Shown here piece by piece: positions 1 to 7,165 of a stretch of 10,023 nt of DNA; positions within the stretch are counted from its first letter, which is position 1; the number at the start of each line of letters is the position of its first letter. This DNA comes from Fragilaria radians (Eukaryota; Bacillariophyta; Fragilariophyceae; Fragilariales; Fragilariaceae). The DNA lies in the NCBI GenBank assembly GCA_900642245.1, contig CAAAJI010000330.1, forward strand, positions 36,236 to 46,258, in the 5' to 3' direction. The notes beneath the pieces were generated by a model that worked only from the letters and a program-made list of their open reading frames with translations, was not told where the DNA came from and made no database searches. Both the position numbers and the translations under genes were made by a program.

Positions 1-54
1 CTAGTTAAGACTGCATTTACGACGACGTCAGCTGCACTGCATCGCAAGGATAAG

Positions 55-1013
55 ATGAGAAGGTTCGTTTTCCATGATAATCGTCGAGTACTATCTCTCA
101 ATAAGCGAAGCTTGCATCTACCAGTGCGATATATAAGGAGAACATGTGCGATTAGAAGTGATATCATCCAACGTCAAGAATCTCGCACTCACGACAAGAT
201 TTGGAATGCAAAAAGTTTGTATGACATCCGTGCCTTATCCACCAATCCTCCTCCTCCTCCTCCTCCTCCTCCTCCTCCAGCGGACCGACGAGACACAAAA
301 AAGGACGCTACGATTAGACGGAAGGAGTTTAGTGATCATTGGATTCATCAGATACAGTCACCACCTAATATTATCACTTCTCTTCGAATATTATCAACCC
401 CAATTGTTTCCTATTTTGTCCTCACCGGGCAATATGAATTGGCGCTTTACGGATGTATGGGCTTTGCGGCATCCGATTGGTTAGATGGATGGGTAGCAAG
501 AGAATTTAATATGAAAACGGTTTTGGGGTCGTACCTTGATCCCTTGGCTGACAAACTGTTGATTAATTCCTTTGCTCTTTCCTTATGGTATGTTGATATA
601 CTCCCTACACCATTGGTGGCACTATGGACAGTACGTGATGTTATCCTCGTCGTTGCAACCTATCGACATGTAGCACAAAGGACGGATAAAGGACAATTTA
701 TCGTAGACCCTGGAACGACGCCATTAAAAGTAAAGGCAACGACACTAAGCAAGGGTAATACAGCACTTCAGTTCCTTACCATCTTTGTGGCGCTACTACA
801 ACCAATCTATGGTCTAGATCCAGTCTTGCTACAGTCATTTTGGTAAGTATATCTTGACAACATGTTGTATGTGACAACATTGCTTTTTATTGTATCATCA
901 CTAATACGTACTTTTTCAGTTGGGTAACTGGTGCCACGACAATTGCATCTGCATTGAGTTATGTAAAGTATAACGCATTCAGCGAAAGTGGGAACTCACC
1001 CAAAAGGCATTAA
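55..1013 (+). CDS. CRLS1-like: Mitochondrial cardiolipin synthase (CDP-alcohol phosphatidyltransferase family), two exons
   Basis: Exons are 55-842 and 920-1013; the 77-base intron has donor GTAAGT at 843 and acceptor TTTTTCAG ending at 919. Splicing turns an open frame that stops inside the intron into 293 residues ending at TAA 1011-1013. Residues 141-166 carry the full family motif D-x2-D-G-x2-A-R-x8-G-x3-D-x3-D (D141, D144, G145, A148, R149, G158, D162, D166), whose aspartates bind Mg2+ and the CDP-alcohol. Several hydrophobic helices surround it, and a conserved-looking LSKGNTALQF stretch lies near 231-240. The N-terminus of about 90 residues is Arg-rich, poor in acidic residues and contains an 11-Pro run (65-75), as expected of a mitochondrial presequence. 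Eukaryotic cardiolipin synthase joins CDP-diacylglycerol to phosphatidylglycerol in the inner membrane. Length is close to animal CRLS1 (about 300). Phosphatidylglycerophosphate synthase is the main alternative; the overall pattern favours cardiolipin synthase. The frame is open upstream to base 1 without another ATG, so 55 is the first visible Met. Confidence 0.87.
247..279 (+). repeat. CCT trinucleotide microsatellite in coding sequence
   Basis: Ten CCT codons followed by CCA encode eleven consecutive prolines (residues 65-75) in the presumed linker between the targeting peptide and the enzyme domain of the cardiolipin synthase. The repeat is in frame, so length changes by whole units would alter only the proline run. 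Confidence 0.95.
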
Positions 1014-1814
1014 ACAGCCACAAGCTTAGACACTACTACTATTCACATAAATCAATTTGTAGATTGGTCTTTTTTTTTCAAGCAATGACAAGAATCATTT
1101 GGAGAAATAGTATAAATTTGTTAAAAATGCAACAATGAGACTATTTGATTTTCATTACTTTATTTTTCAAAGCCTAGAAAGCGGTCAACATAATTGTAGG
1201 TTGGAAAGATAATTAATACCAAAACGAATGCATCTGTCGGCACGGTTTGAAGAGACTGGTGAAATAGCCAAAATAATACATGGATCAAATTTAGGCAACA
1301 TTTGTGAGTAACAAAATTTTCCTTGTGAATGAAAAGTATGTGCAATGCTATCCTCGCAATTTCGTCGGATGATTCAAATAATTTGAATGATGTTATAAAT
1401 TCACGTTGTGTCTACCTCATCCCTCTCCATAGAGCACACTTTATTTTGACTATGCCTATCCTTCCATCTGGATGTTCTACTCATTTCCCCTTCAACAGCC
1501 AAACCCTTGTGCCATGCATGAAAGGTAGTGAACTAGATGATTAGATAATGAATTGTCAAGTTTGATATTTCTGATACAATTTGTACAATAAAGTCCTCCA
1601 GTTGGTGTCTTTTGATTTTGGTAGGATGAGAAAGAGCACAGCAGAAAGCTTTTACTTCAAAACTTTGAAACTTATTTTTTATTTTGGAGCTAAAGCAATA
1701 CTTGTTGTTGTTTTTCGCATAATTCATGCCGTAAATTAGGATAGTTAGTAGTAGTCTACTGGCATTGGCCACCAAGATTTTATCATTTCTTTTCGTTGCT
1801 GACCCAACGTTCCA
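1014..1814. other. Intergenic region, 801 bases, no supported gene
   Basis: AT-rich sequence between the cardiolipin synthase stop and the flavodoxin-like start. Short open frames on both strands have no recognisable domain or convincing splice partners. It should hold the 3' processing signals of the upstream gene and the promoter of the downstream gene, but I see no unambiguous motif for either. An in-frame TGA at 1800-1802, 12 bases before the ATG at 1815, fixes the start of the next gene. Confidence 0.6.
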
Positions 1815-2615
1815 ATGACATCGACGAAATCATCATCCACAACAACAACATCCATAACAACAACAGCAACATCAACATCCCCGAAACGAAATATATGGAT
1901 TTTATTTGCATCTCAAACAGGAAATTCGGAACAGGCAGCACGTCAGATTGCATCTCAATGGCCCTTCCTCCAAGAGGAATGGAACAACAATGTAACCGTG
2001 TCGACCCTGGATGATTTTTTAGAAATTCATCATGCACCCTGGTCACCAATTGTGATTTTATGTTTATCTTCCTATGGTGTTGGTCAAGCACCCTTGGGTG
2101 GATATCGATTTCGTGAATTATGTAATGATATCTTGTCGCAGAGTAGTCCTTTGGATTCATCGTCATCATCATCCAATTGTCCTAGTCCATTATTGTTGGA
2201 TGGACTACAATTTGCCATTTTGGGTTTTGGTGATTCCAAGTATACAACCTTTGGTGTGAATCCTCGAAAGACTGTCCGTGCTTTAGAAGCAGCAGGTGCC
2301 ATCCAAATCGGACCACCATTGACTATCATTGATGCATCGGAATCATCACCAGAATCTCATGTGGCAAAATGGATCGATGAGTTGTGGGATCCATTACGAG
2401 AAGCTCTGAAGGAAACGAAACGACCCCTGGCAAGTTCAGAACAGTTGGTTCGTATGCAGAATAGAACATGTATGCGTTGTATGGAGATTAATCCGGACTA
2501 TAAGCCTCGTAAAGTAACGTCAACGTCATCCACGTTACTTTCGTTGCCATGGCTTGGAATCATCGCCATATTGATGGTAATTGTTGCAGTTGCAATGCGT
2601 TGGATCGAAATATAA
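1815..2615 (+). CDS. Flavodoxin-like FMN-domain protein with C-terminal membrane anchor
   Basis: Single exon, 266 residues. Residues 1-22 are almost only Ser/Thr. A flavodoxin fold follows with three FMN-contact loops: phosphate loop SQTGNS (33-38), SSYGVGQAP (85-93) and LGFGDSKYTTF (136-146). The tyrosines in the second and third loops sit where flavin-stacking aromatics lie in diflavin reductases. WIDELWDPL (186-194) ends the domain as in the NDOR1/Tah18 and P450-reductase groups. There is no FAD/NADPH ferredoxin-reductase module, so this is only the one-electron FMN half. A Ser-rich insert lies at about 110-122. After a basic linker containing CMRC (219-222), one hydrophobic helix (about 241-261) ends in a five-residue tail, suggesting a tail-anchored protein facing the cytosol. 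Presumably it accepts electrons from a separate reductase; partner and substrate cannot be read here. The start is the first ATG after the in-frame TGA at 1800. Convergent with the b5 gene. Confidence 0.82.
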   Translation: MTSTKSSSTTTTSITTTATSTSPKRNIWILFASQTGNSEQAARQIASQWPFLQEEWNNNVTVSTLDDFLEIHHAPWSPIVILCLSSYGVGQAPLGGYRFRELCNDILSQSSPLDSSSSSSNCPSPLLLDGLQFAILGFGDSKYTTFGVNPRKTVRALEAAGAIQIGPPLTIIDASESSPESHVAKWIDELWDPLREALKETKRPLASSEQLVRMQNRTCMRCMEINPDYKPRKVTSTSSTLLSLPWLGIIAILMVIVAVAMRWIEI

Positions 2616-2707
2616 GTAATAGACTAACATTTTGGAGTTGAGAAATTATCAAACGAAAATAATATATCTAAGTCACTCAGGTTAACTAGGGAACTAGATA
2701 TCAATCA
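2616..2707. other. Convergent 92-base spacer between two redox-protein genes
   Basis: Separates the TAA of the flavodoxin-like gene (2613-2615) from the TGA of the minus-strand b5 gene (2708-2710). It is AT-rich, including AATAATATATC near 2660, and must hold or overlap the 3' ends of both transcripts. No strong hairpin or canonical AATAAA is evident. Confidence 0.6.
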
Positions 2708-3000
2708 TCATTTGCTTGGCGCCCCTTTCGAGGATGGAAGGATACTCGGTGGAGGTGGCATAGTCGTTACCTGATTGCGTGAAAGTGTATGAGGAACTAA
2801 GTAGGATCGAGCATTGTCTTCATCATCGTCATCATGATTTGACGATCGCAAATCCAAGTATCCCAATATAAGTGGACCAATCAATCTAAACGAATGTTGG
2901 TATTGTTATTTGCAAGATGTTAGAGGTACGAACAAGACGAATAATCCAGGACGCACACACACACACACAAGTTTCCCTCTCTGCTAGCTCATCCTAGAAA

Positions 3001-3037
<37 letters not shown>

Positions 3038-3600
3038 TGGCATTGAAAACATTATAACAAAACATAACAATTCAATCCGTCTACGTACCCTTCCACATTG
3101 ACCCATCGATGATACTTTTCAAAGAGAGCTGTCGCATCCTTACCCAGGGAGGACTTTAATATTTTAATCCCCCCCGGATGATAGGGTAAATAGGGACTAA
3201 TATTATATACCTTCCCATACAATATAATCCATGCATCATAGTCATAACAATGTTGTGCTACTTCCTCTCGAGTTATATCTCGTCGTAACGGAGCATCTTG
3301 ATTTCGTTGTGCCAAATTACGACTGGATTGTAACAAACGTGTCCAATCACCCAAACCAAAACCAGGTCGTAATGCTTTATGATTACGTGAAATTCGTGAC
3401 GTTGATGAGATGGATGAGGATGGATTTTGTAGAGTCGTCGTCTTGGATGACAAGGATGAAAATGATGAGGTTCTTGTTTTAGGTAATGTTGAATCATTCA
3501 TATGACGGACATCGTCCATTTCATTATCATCATCATCATTATTCAAATCATTAATCATCGTTGCTTCGTTGAAGGATACTTTCGAATTGGGAGATGACAT
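2708..3600 (-). CDS. Cytochrome b5-domain protein, NCB5OR (CYB5R4) b5-half type, two exons
   Basis: Exon 1 is 3600-3089 and exon 2 is 2885-2708, joined across a 203-base intron (donor GTACGT from 3088, acceptor CGTTTAG ending at 2886), giving 229 residues. Residues 1-75 are acidic, then Ser/Thr-rich and probably disordered. Residues 82-105 (GLGDWTRLLQSSRNL) resemble the segment before the b5 domain of CYB5R4. The b5 domain runs from about 108 to 185: HPGG gives haem ligand H141 and YHRWVNVEG gives H164. The 23-residue spacing and HRWVN context match the NCB5OR subgroup rather than microsomal b5. Exon 2 adds LIGPLILGYLDLRS, a Asp-rich patch and a Pro/Ser tail. Unlike CYB5R4 there is no CS or b5-reductase domain, and no membrane anchor, so it is probably a soluble electron carrier needing a separate reductase. 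ATG 3600 is the first after an in-frame TGA at 3633-3631. Confidence 0.85.
2954..2969. repeat. CA dinucleotide repeat in the b5 intron
   Basis: A run of about eight CA units lies inside the minus-strand intron of the b5 gene. Simple-sequence repeat without coding content. Confidence 0.9.
3004..3035. repeat. AT dinucleotide repeat in the b5 intron
   Basis: Sixteen AT units in the same intron as the CA repeat, 35 bases away. The pair explains why this intron is two to three times longer than the other well-supported introns in the window. Confidence 0.95.
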
Positions 3601-3722
3601 TGTTGTTATCTTTCCGAAAATTGATTTGAGTCACAACCGCTTCTACCATACACTGGATGCTTTTTTACCAGTGTACACAAAAAATCTTGAGAATACAAAA
3701 ATAAGTGCATCAAGCATTCTTC

Positions 3723-3730
3723 ATCGTAAC
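3723..3730. repeat. Left 8-base target-site duplication of the hAT element
   Basis: ATCGTAAC, identical to 6212-6219. Exactly eight bases is the duplication length made by hAT transposases, and the copies abut TAG and CTA ends of the element. Confidence 0.88.
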
Positions 3731-3747
3731 TAGCACCTACTTGGCCT

Positions 3748-3797
3748 GGCGAGCTGTTGGCGCTTGCCTTGGGCGAGGTCAGGGCAAGGGAGGCAAG
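3748..3797. repeat. Left sub-terminal GGCGAG/GGCAAG motif cluster
   Basis: GGCGAG at 3748-3753 and 3772-3777, GGCAAG at 3783-3788 and 3792-3797, and inverted CTTGCC at 3763-3768. Sub-terminal hexamer repeats are known transposase-binding sites in hAT elements such as Ac; that role here is inference. Confidence 0.6.
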
Positions 3798-4085
3798 GGA
3801 ACTTGTACTGCCAGATAACTTTAAAAAATTTATAGCTTACTGTTAATCATAAATTAGGAATTGTGAGCTATCATGTTTAGTTCTGCTCAACCTATCAATC
3901 CAATTGTGCCACTTGACATTCAGGGTTTATTTATGAATGAAATCTTCCCATAGATTATCATACGTCATCATTTATCTTTATTGAAATCTTTCGTTAGCCT
4001 CCAATACTTTCTAAAGGGACATTAGATCTTCCAGAGTAAAGACTTCGTCTACTTTAGTGTAATCATGACTATTTTGCACATCATC

Positions 4086-6114
4086 TCATTGGAAGCTTTC
4101 AAAATTGTTGAAGTCAAATATACTGTCAAGTGTAAATCTACCATCATTACCTATTTCATCTGTTACTTGAATGATCTCATCAAATTGAGACACAAGGTCC
4201 GGTACAGATTCAGATATAGCTGATTTGTCTTCAGAAAATTCTTCTTCTCTGACTTTTTTTCTGCTTCAAACTTCTTTGAATTTTGCTCAGCAGAAAGAGT
4301 TAGATGCTATTTCACCAATTCTTTTCGGATGATTGTCATCATTCTTAAATTTTCTAGATTTATTCGATTTCTAGATTTTGATTTGCAGCATGACATTTCA
4401 GAAAATGGGTCTAGTCAAAACCGCATAGCAGTCAACTACCGACAAGTTTCTTTGGGAACAACGTGTGTACGGGTGCTGTATGACCTTTGAGCTTGTAGAG
4501 ATTGACCGAGAAATTTCGTAGTGCTGCAGACAGGATATCTGGAAGTTGTCAACCAAAATGTTTCTAGATCTTTTCCTTTAAGAGTTCGTGGATGTGTGAA
4601 TTATACTCCACAAGACCTTGTTTCATTGCAATGCAATCACATTTGTTAAAACCCCTTGAAATAGCAAGTGTCAGTATTTCAAGAAGGATCCACTCTAATG
4701 TATATTGCTTGGAAATGCAAAATTTGCTATACGCGGACCACAAAAAAAGATTCACAGCATAGATTGGCTCCATGAAATATTGTTTCACCCGAGCTGCAAG
4801 ACAATATGAAGCATGTTGAATGAACTGGTTTTGGGATAGTTTTGGCAAGGACACGTGCAATCAAAGAACACTTAGTAAAATTGAAGCAATGGTAGTAGAC
4901 ATTGACTCAAGTGTCCCAAGTGCATCAGCTATTGGTTTCAAAGCTTTGAGCAAGTCCTCATTATCTGTGAAGTGGCATCGAGATATCAAATCTGTGATGT
5001 TTTTCTTTACATTAGGGTAGCCATCAACTTGACCCTGTTTATGCAGCCAATCAAAGAAAAATTGCTCATGTGTTGCAACACCAAGGCACATCTTTGTCAT
5101 AGAATACCAACAAGTTTCACAAAGTGCTGACAAAGTATGCGTCTCCTCAATTTTGGTGCTGTTCCTGATCCATTCCTTTGACTTTTGAAACCACACGTGT
5201 GAAGAAGTCAAGAAATTGACTAAAGGGCAATTTGTCTTCACAATACACTTAGCATGAATGTATCTACTTTTGCCAGTAAGTTAAGCACATGGAAAGCACA
5301 TGGCAGCATTACAAAACGAGGCCTTTTATCATGTAGTATGCGACAAAATTTTGTGATCGTAATAGGTCTATCTGTCACACAGAATCCATTTGACTCAGCT
5401 TTGACTTACACAAAGTTCAACTTCTGTCAATATATTAACAGCAGTGTGCTGACTTGATGACAAGTTGAGTATGCCCAGCACATCAGAATTTGTATTACCA
5501 TGAAGTAGCATCACATCATAGATGGAATTGTAAAAAAATCAGTCCATCCATCCAACAATATTGAAATATAATCTTTGGAGACTAACGTTCTATCTTGGTT
5601 GCCCAAAGCTGCAGCATACAGTTGGACATGGTGGTTGTCCATCAATGTCTTTCTTAATGGTATGCTCCATTGTGGCTTCAGCATTGGAATAAACTCTTGA
5701 AAATCAAAGCCATCTATAACACAAAATGGTACTTGTCCTGCAATAAATGCACGGACCAATGCCATTGCAAGCTCATCTTTGTTCCTCTCGGATAGTTTAC
5801 CAGGACTAAAAAAGATTGTTGTCAAGTTTAGAGCTTGAGCATTTTGAAGTGGTACCCAAAGATAAAATTCTTATCATTGTCTGCATTTATTTTTAGGACA
5901 ATTTGTGCTTTGATATCCATTTTGATCTTTTGCAGTTCAGACCGTATTTCTTCATGAGCAATGTTTTCCCGTCAAATACCTCATCACAGAAAGTACATTT
6001 TGCTGTATACCTTCTTGTGCTGTCATTCCTTTGTTTTGAGTTCAGGAAAATCTGCCATGTCGGATCCTTTACAGCATCTCCAGGGTCTTGAAACAACGAC
6101 GATTTGCTTTCCAT
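4086..6114 (-). pseudogene. hAT transposase pseudogene (BED zinc finger, DDE core, C-terminal dimerisation remnant)
   Basis: Pieces in different minus-strand frames line up in hAT order. 6114-5893: N-terminal BED-type finger, with DPTWQIF, then KCTFC and LMKKYGLNC; a Tyr stands where a His ligand is usual. About 5860-5540: WVPLQN..., then AGQVPFCVIDGF and ILLDGWTD, the first catalytic Asp region. About 5535-5440: HGNTNSDVLGILNLSSSQHTA. About 5435-5250: CVTDRP (second Asp region) and LPCAFHVLNLLAK, the C-x2-H motif. 5241-4567: KSKEWIRNS, LKALKPIADALGTLES and FIQHASYCLAARV. About 4390-4310: KSKSRNRINLENLRMM, a dimerisation-domain remnant. Last, an acidic tail ending IFDFNNFESFQ and TGA 4088-4086. 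In-frame stops (TAA 5895-5893, TGA 4863-4861, TAG 4566-4564) and at least four frame changes, one at the A7 run 5532-5538, rule out a functional product. Piece boundaries given with 'about' are approximate. Confidence 0.88.
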
Positions 6115-6146
6115 TCTCAAAAATTAAAAATGAAAGGTATATAGAC

Positions 6147-6193
6147 CTCGCCTAGCTTGCCTACGTAAAAACCGTTCAAGGCGAGTTGGCGAG
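6147..6193. repeat. Right sub-terminal GGCGAG/GGCAAG motif cluster
   Basis: CTCGCC at 6147-6152, CTTGCC at 6156-6161, and GGCGAG at 6180-6185 and 6188-6193. It mirrors the cluster near the left end; the GGCGAGGTC copy at 6144-6152 is inverted relative to 3772-3780. Confidence 0.6.
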
Positions 6194-6211
6194 GCGTTGC
6201 CCCCCACCCTA

Positions 6212-6219
6212 ATCGTAAC
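6212..6219. repeat. Right 8-base target-site duplication of the hAT element
   Basis: ATCGTAAC, identical to 3723-3730 and directly following the element end CCCTA. Confidence 0.88.
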
Positions 6220-6748
6220 GCATCAGTGGTGGATATCTTTCCCTTAGATGGAAAGGCTGATGCAAATTGGTGGACCCTTTAGACAAGTCCAAAGTACTGA
6301 GATGCAAGTTGATGATGGATTCCAAAGCATGATATTTCATGTACTGCATTGAGACTACAAGGCATCGAATCATCATCCGCTGCCAAAAACCAAATCAAAT
6401 GACTTGAGCGTTTCAACGTTCTTCCCTGGAAAATAATAACTAATGCACTTCACATAGAATATTAACCAAACAAAAAGAAAAATGAGTGAAAAAGCAAAAA
6501 GTCTCCAATTTCTTTCATTTGAAGTTATTCATATATATTGGATATGATGATGAAGAAGACCTATACATATATATATATGCAGGAGTGATTAGTCCAAAAT
6601 CCAAATGGCTGTAGAGCTTACAACAATTAGAGATATGTTTGTGATGGATATGAAGTAGTCTTACAATATGAATTGGATTGCAGAAACAAGAAAACAAGTA
6701 GTGCCAAGAAATGTATGTAATTTCCTTTATTTGCAACACAGTAACTAA
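6220..6748. other. Region of 529 bases with no supported gene
   Basis: Unique AT-rich sequence between the transposon and the tentative small gene. It holds a short AT-rich run near 6563-6578 and scattered stops in all frames I read. Some 20 to 25-codon open stretches near 6220-6300 look coding-like but have no start, splice partner or domain. Confidence 0.55.
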
Positions 6749-7114
6749 TTATCTTTGCTTTTCTGTTTCCAGCAATTTCTCAATTCGAGGCAATCCGTCA
6801 CGAAATTCCTGAAAGAATTTTCTATTATTTGATTCCATGATAAAGTAAATGTCAATTTAGAAAGAAGATTACCAATCCTCCGAGTCAATTTTTACATTTA
6901 GACTTATACCATTGAGACCTGTTTGATTTGGTTAACGTCGGGAGCAACAATACCGCTTGAAAAATTGAACCGATCGTTAGGTTGAAGCAATAAAAGCCTC
7001 TCAATGACTCTTCTCTACAACAAGTATGTATGGTATCTGTAAGACGGAATCGGGATTGAATCTGAAAACGTTACTATACTTGTAAACACTTCTTCGAGAA
7101 GTAATTTCGCACAT
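6749..7114 (-). CDS. Tentative small spliced gene, about 65 residues, unidentified
   Basis: Proposed exons: 7114-7080 (ATG at 7114-7112), 7012-6910 and 6808-6749 (TAA 6751-6749). The last acceptor, TTCTTTCAG before GAATTTCG, is strong, and the donor GTATAAG from 6909 is good. The first intron is weaker: donor GTATAG from 7079, and an acceptor at the second of two adjacent AGs (7014-7013). The joined product is basic and helical-looking, starting MCEITSRRSVYKRVIERLL and ending EFRDGLPRIEKLLETEKQR. The Arg-rich first helix and the EFRDGL...IEKLLE second helix loosely recall LYR-motif mitochondrial assembly factors, but there is no clear LYR tripeptide, so I give no name. The last two exons look the most real; the start is doubtful. 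Divergent from the hydrolase gene, 51 bases between the proposed ATGs. Confidence 0.35.
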
Positions 7115-7165
7115 ACAAAAAACAGATATTTATAGGCACCACACAGTTCGCTTTCGCTCTGGAGG
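7115..7165. promoter_or_regulatory. Compact divergent upstream region with TATA-like box
   Basis: TATTTATA at 7127-7134 reads TATAAATA on the minus strand. It lies 31 bases before the hydrolase ATG at 7166, which would imply a very short 5' leader, and only 12 bases before the tentative minus-strand ATG, which is too close for a TATA box to that start. Its use in either direction is inference from position and motif only. Confidence 0.35.

Larger units (their letters stand above)
3731..6211 (-). mobile_element. Degenerate hAT-superfamily DNA transposon, 2481 bases
   Basis: The element begins TAGCACCTAC and ends CCCACCCTA, so only the outer TAG/CTA is a perfect terminal inverted match. The right end read inward (TAGGGTGGGG) resembles common hAT termini, and the left end appears to have diverged. 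Inside both ends lie clusters of GGCGAG/GGCAAG, and a 9-base inverted match GGCGAGGTC (left 3772-3780, right 6144-6152). Eight-base target duplications flank it. It encodes a minus-strand BED-finger hAT transposase, now a pseudogene. The insertion lies 130 bases upstream of the b5-domain start codon, with transposase and b5 gene read in the same direction. Empty-site sequence would join 3730 directly to 6220. Confidence 0.85.

Noticed and set aside
1160..1250. Minus-strand stretch after an acceptor-like TTTCACCAG that reads like a last exon ending FLGFEK and TAA
   Set aside because: No convincing upstream exon or donor in phase, no recognisable domain, and the sequence is otherwise AT-rich intergenic.
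1783..2172. 129-codon minus-strand open frame opposite the flavodoxin-like gene
   Set aside because: Its Met/Leu-rich parts are the antisense of the Ser/Thr codon repeats; the plus strand carries clear FMN motifs.
3004..3035. AT-rich run considered as a replication or promoter element
   Set aside because: It is a plain dinucleotide microsatellite inside a spliced intron.
3599..6282. If the transposon is removed, the flanks (3599-3730 joined to 6220-6279) form one continuous plus-strand open frame of about 64 codons
   Set aside because: It has no ATG, runs on as antisense through the b5 gene's first exon, shows no domain, and a run of this length can occur by chance. It is worth a transcript check but not a gene call.
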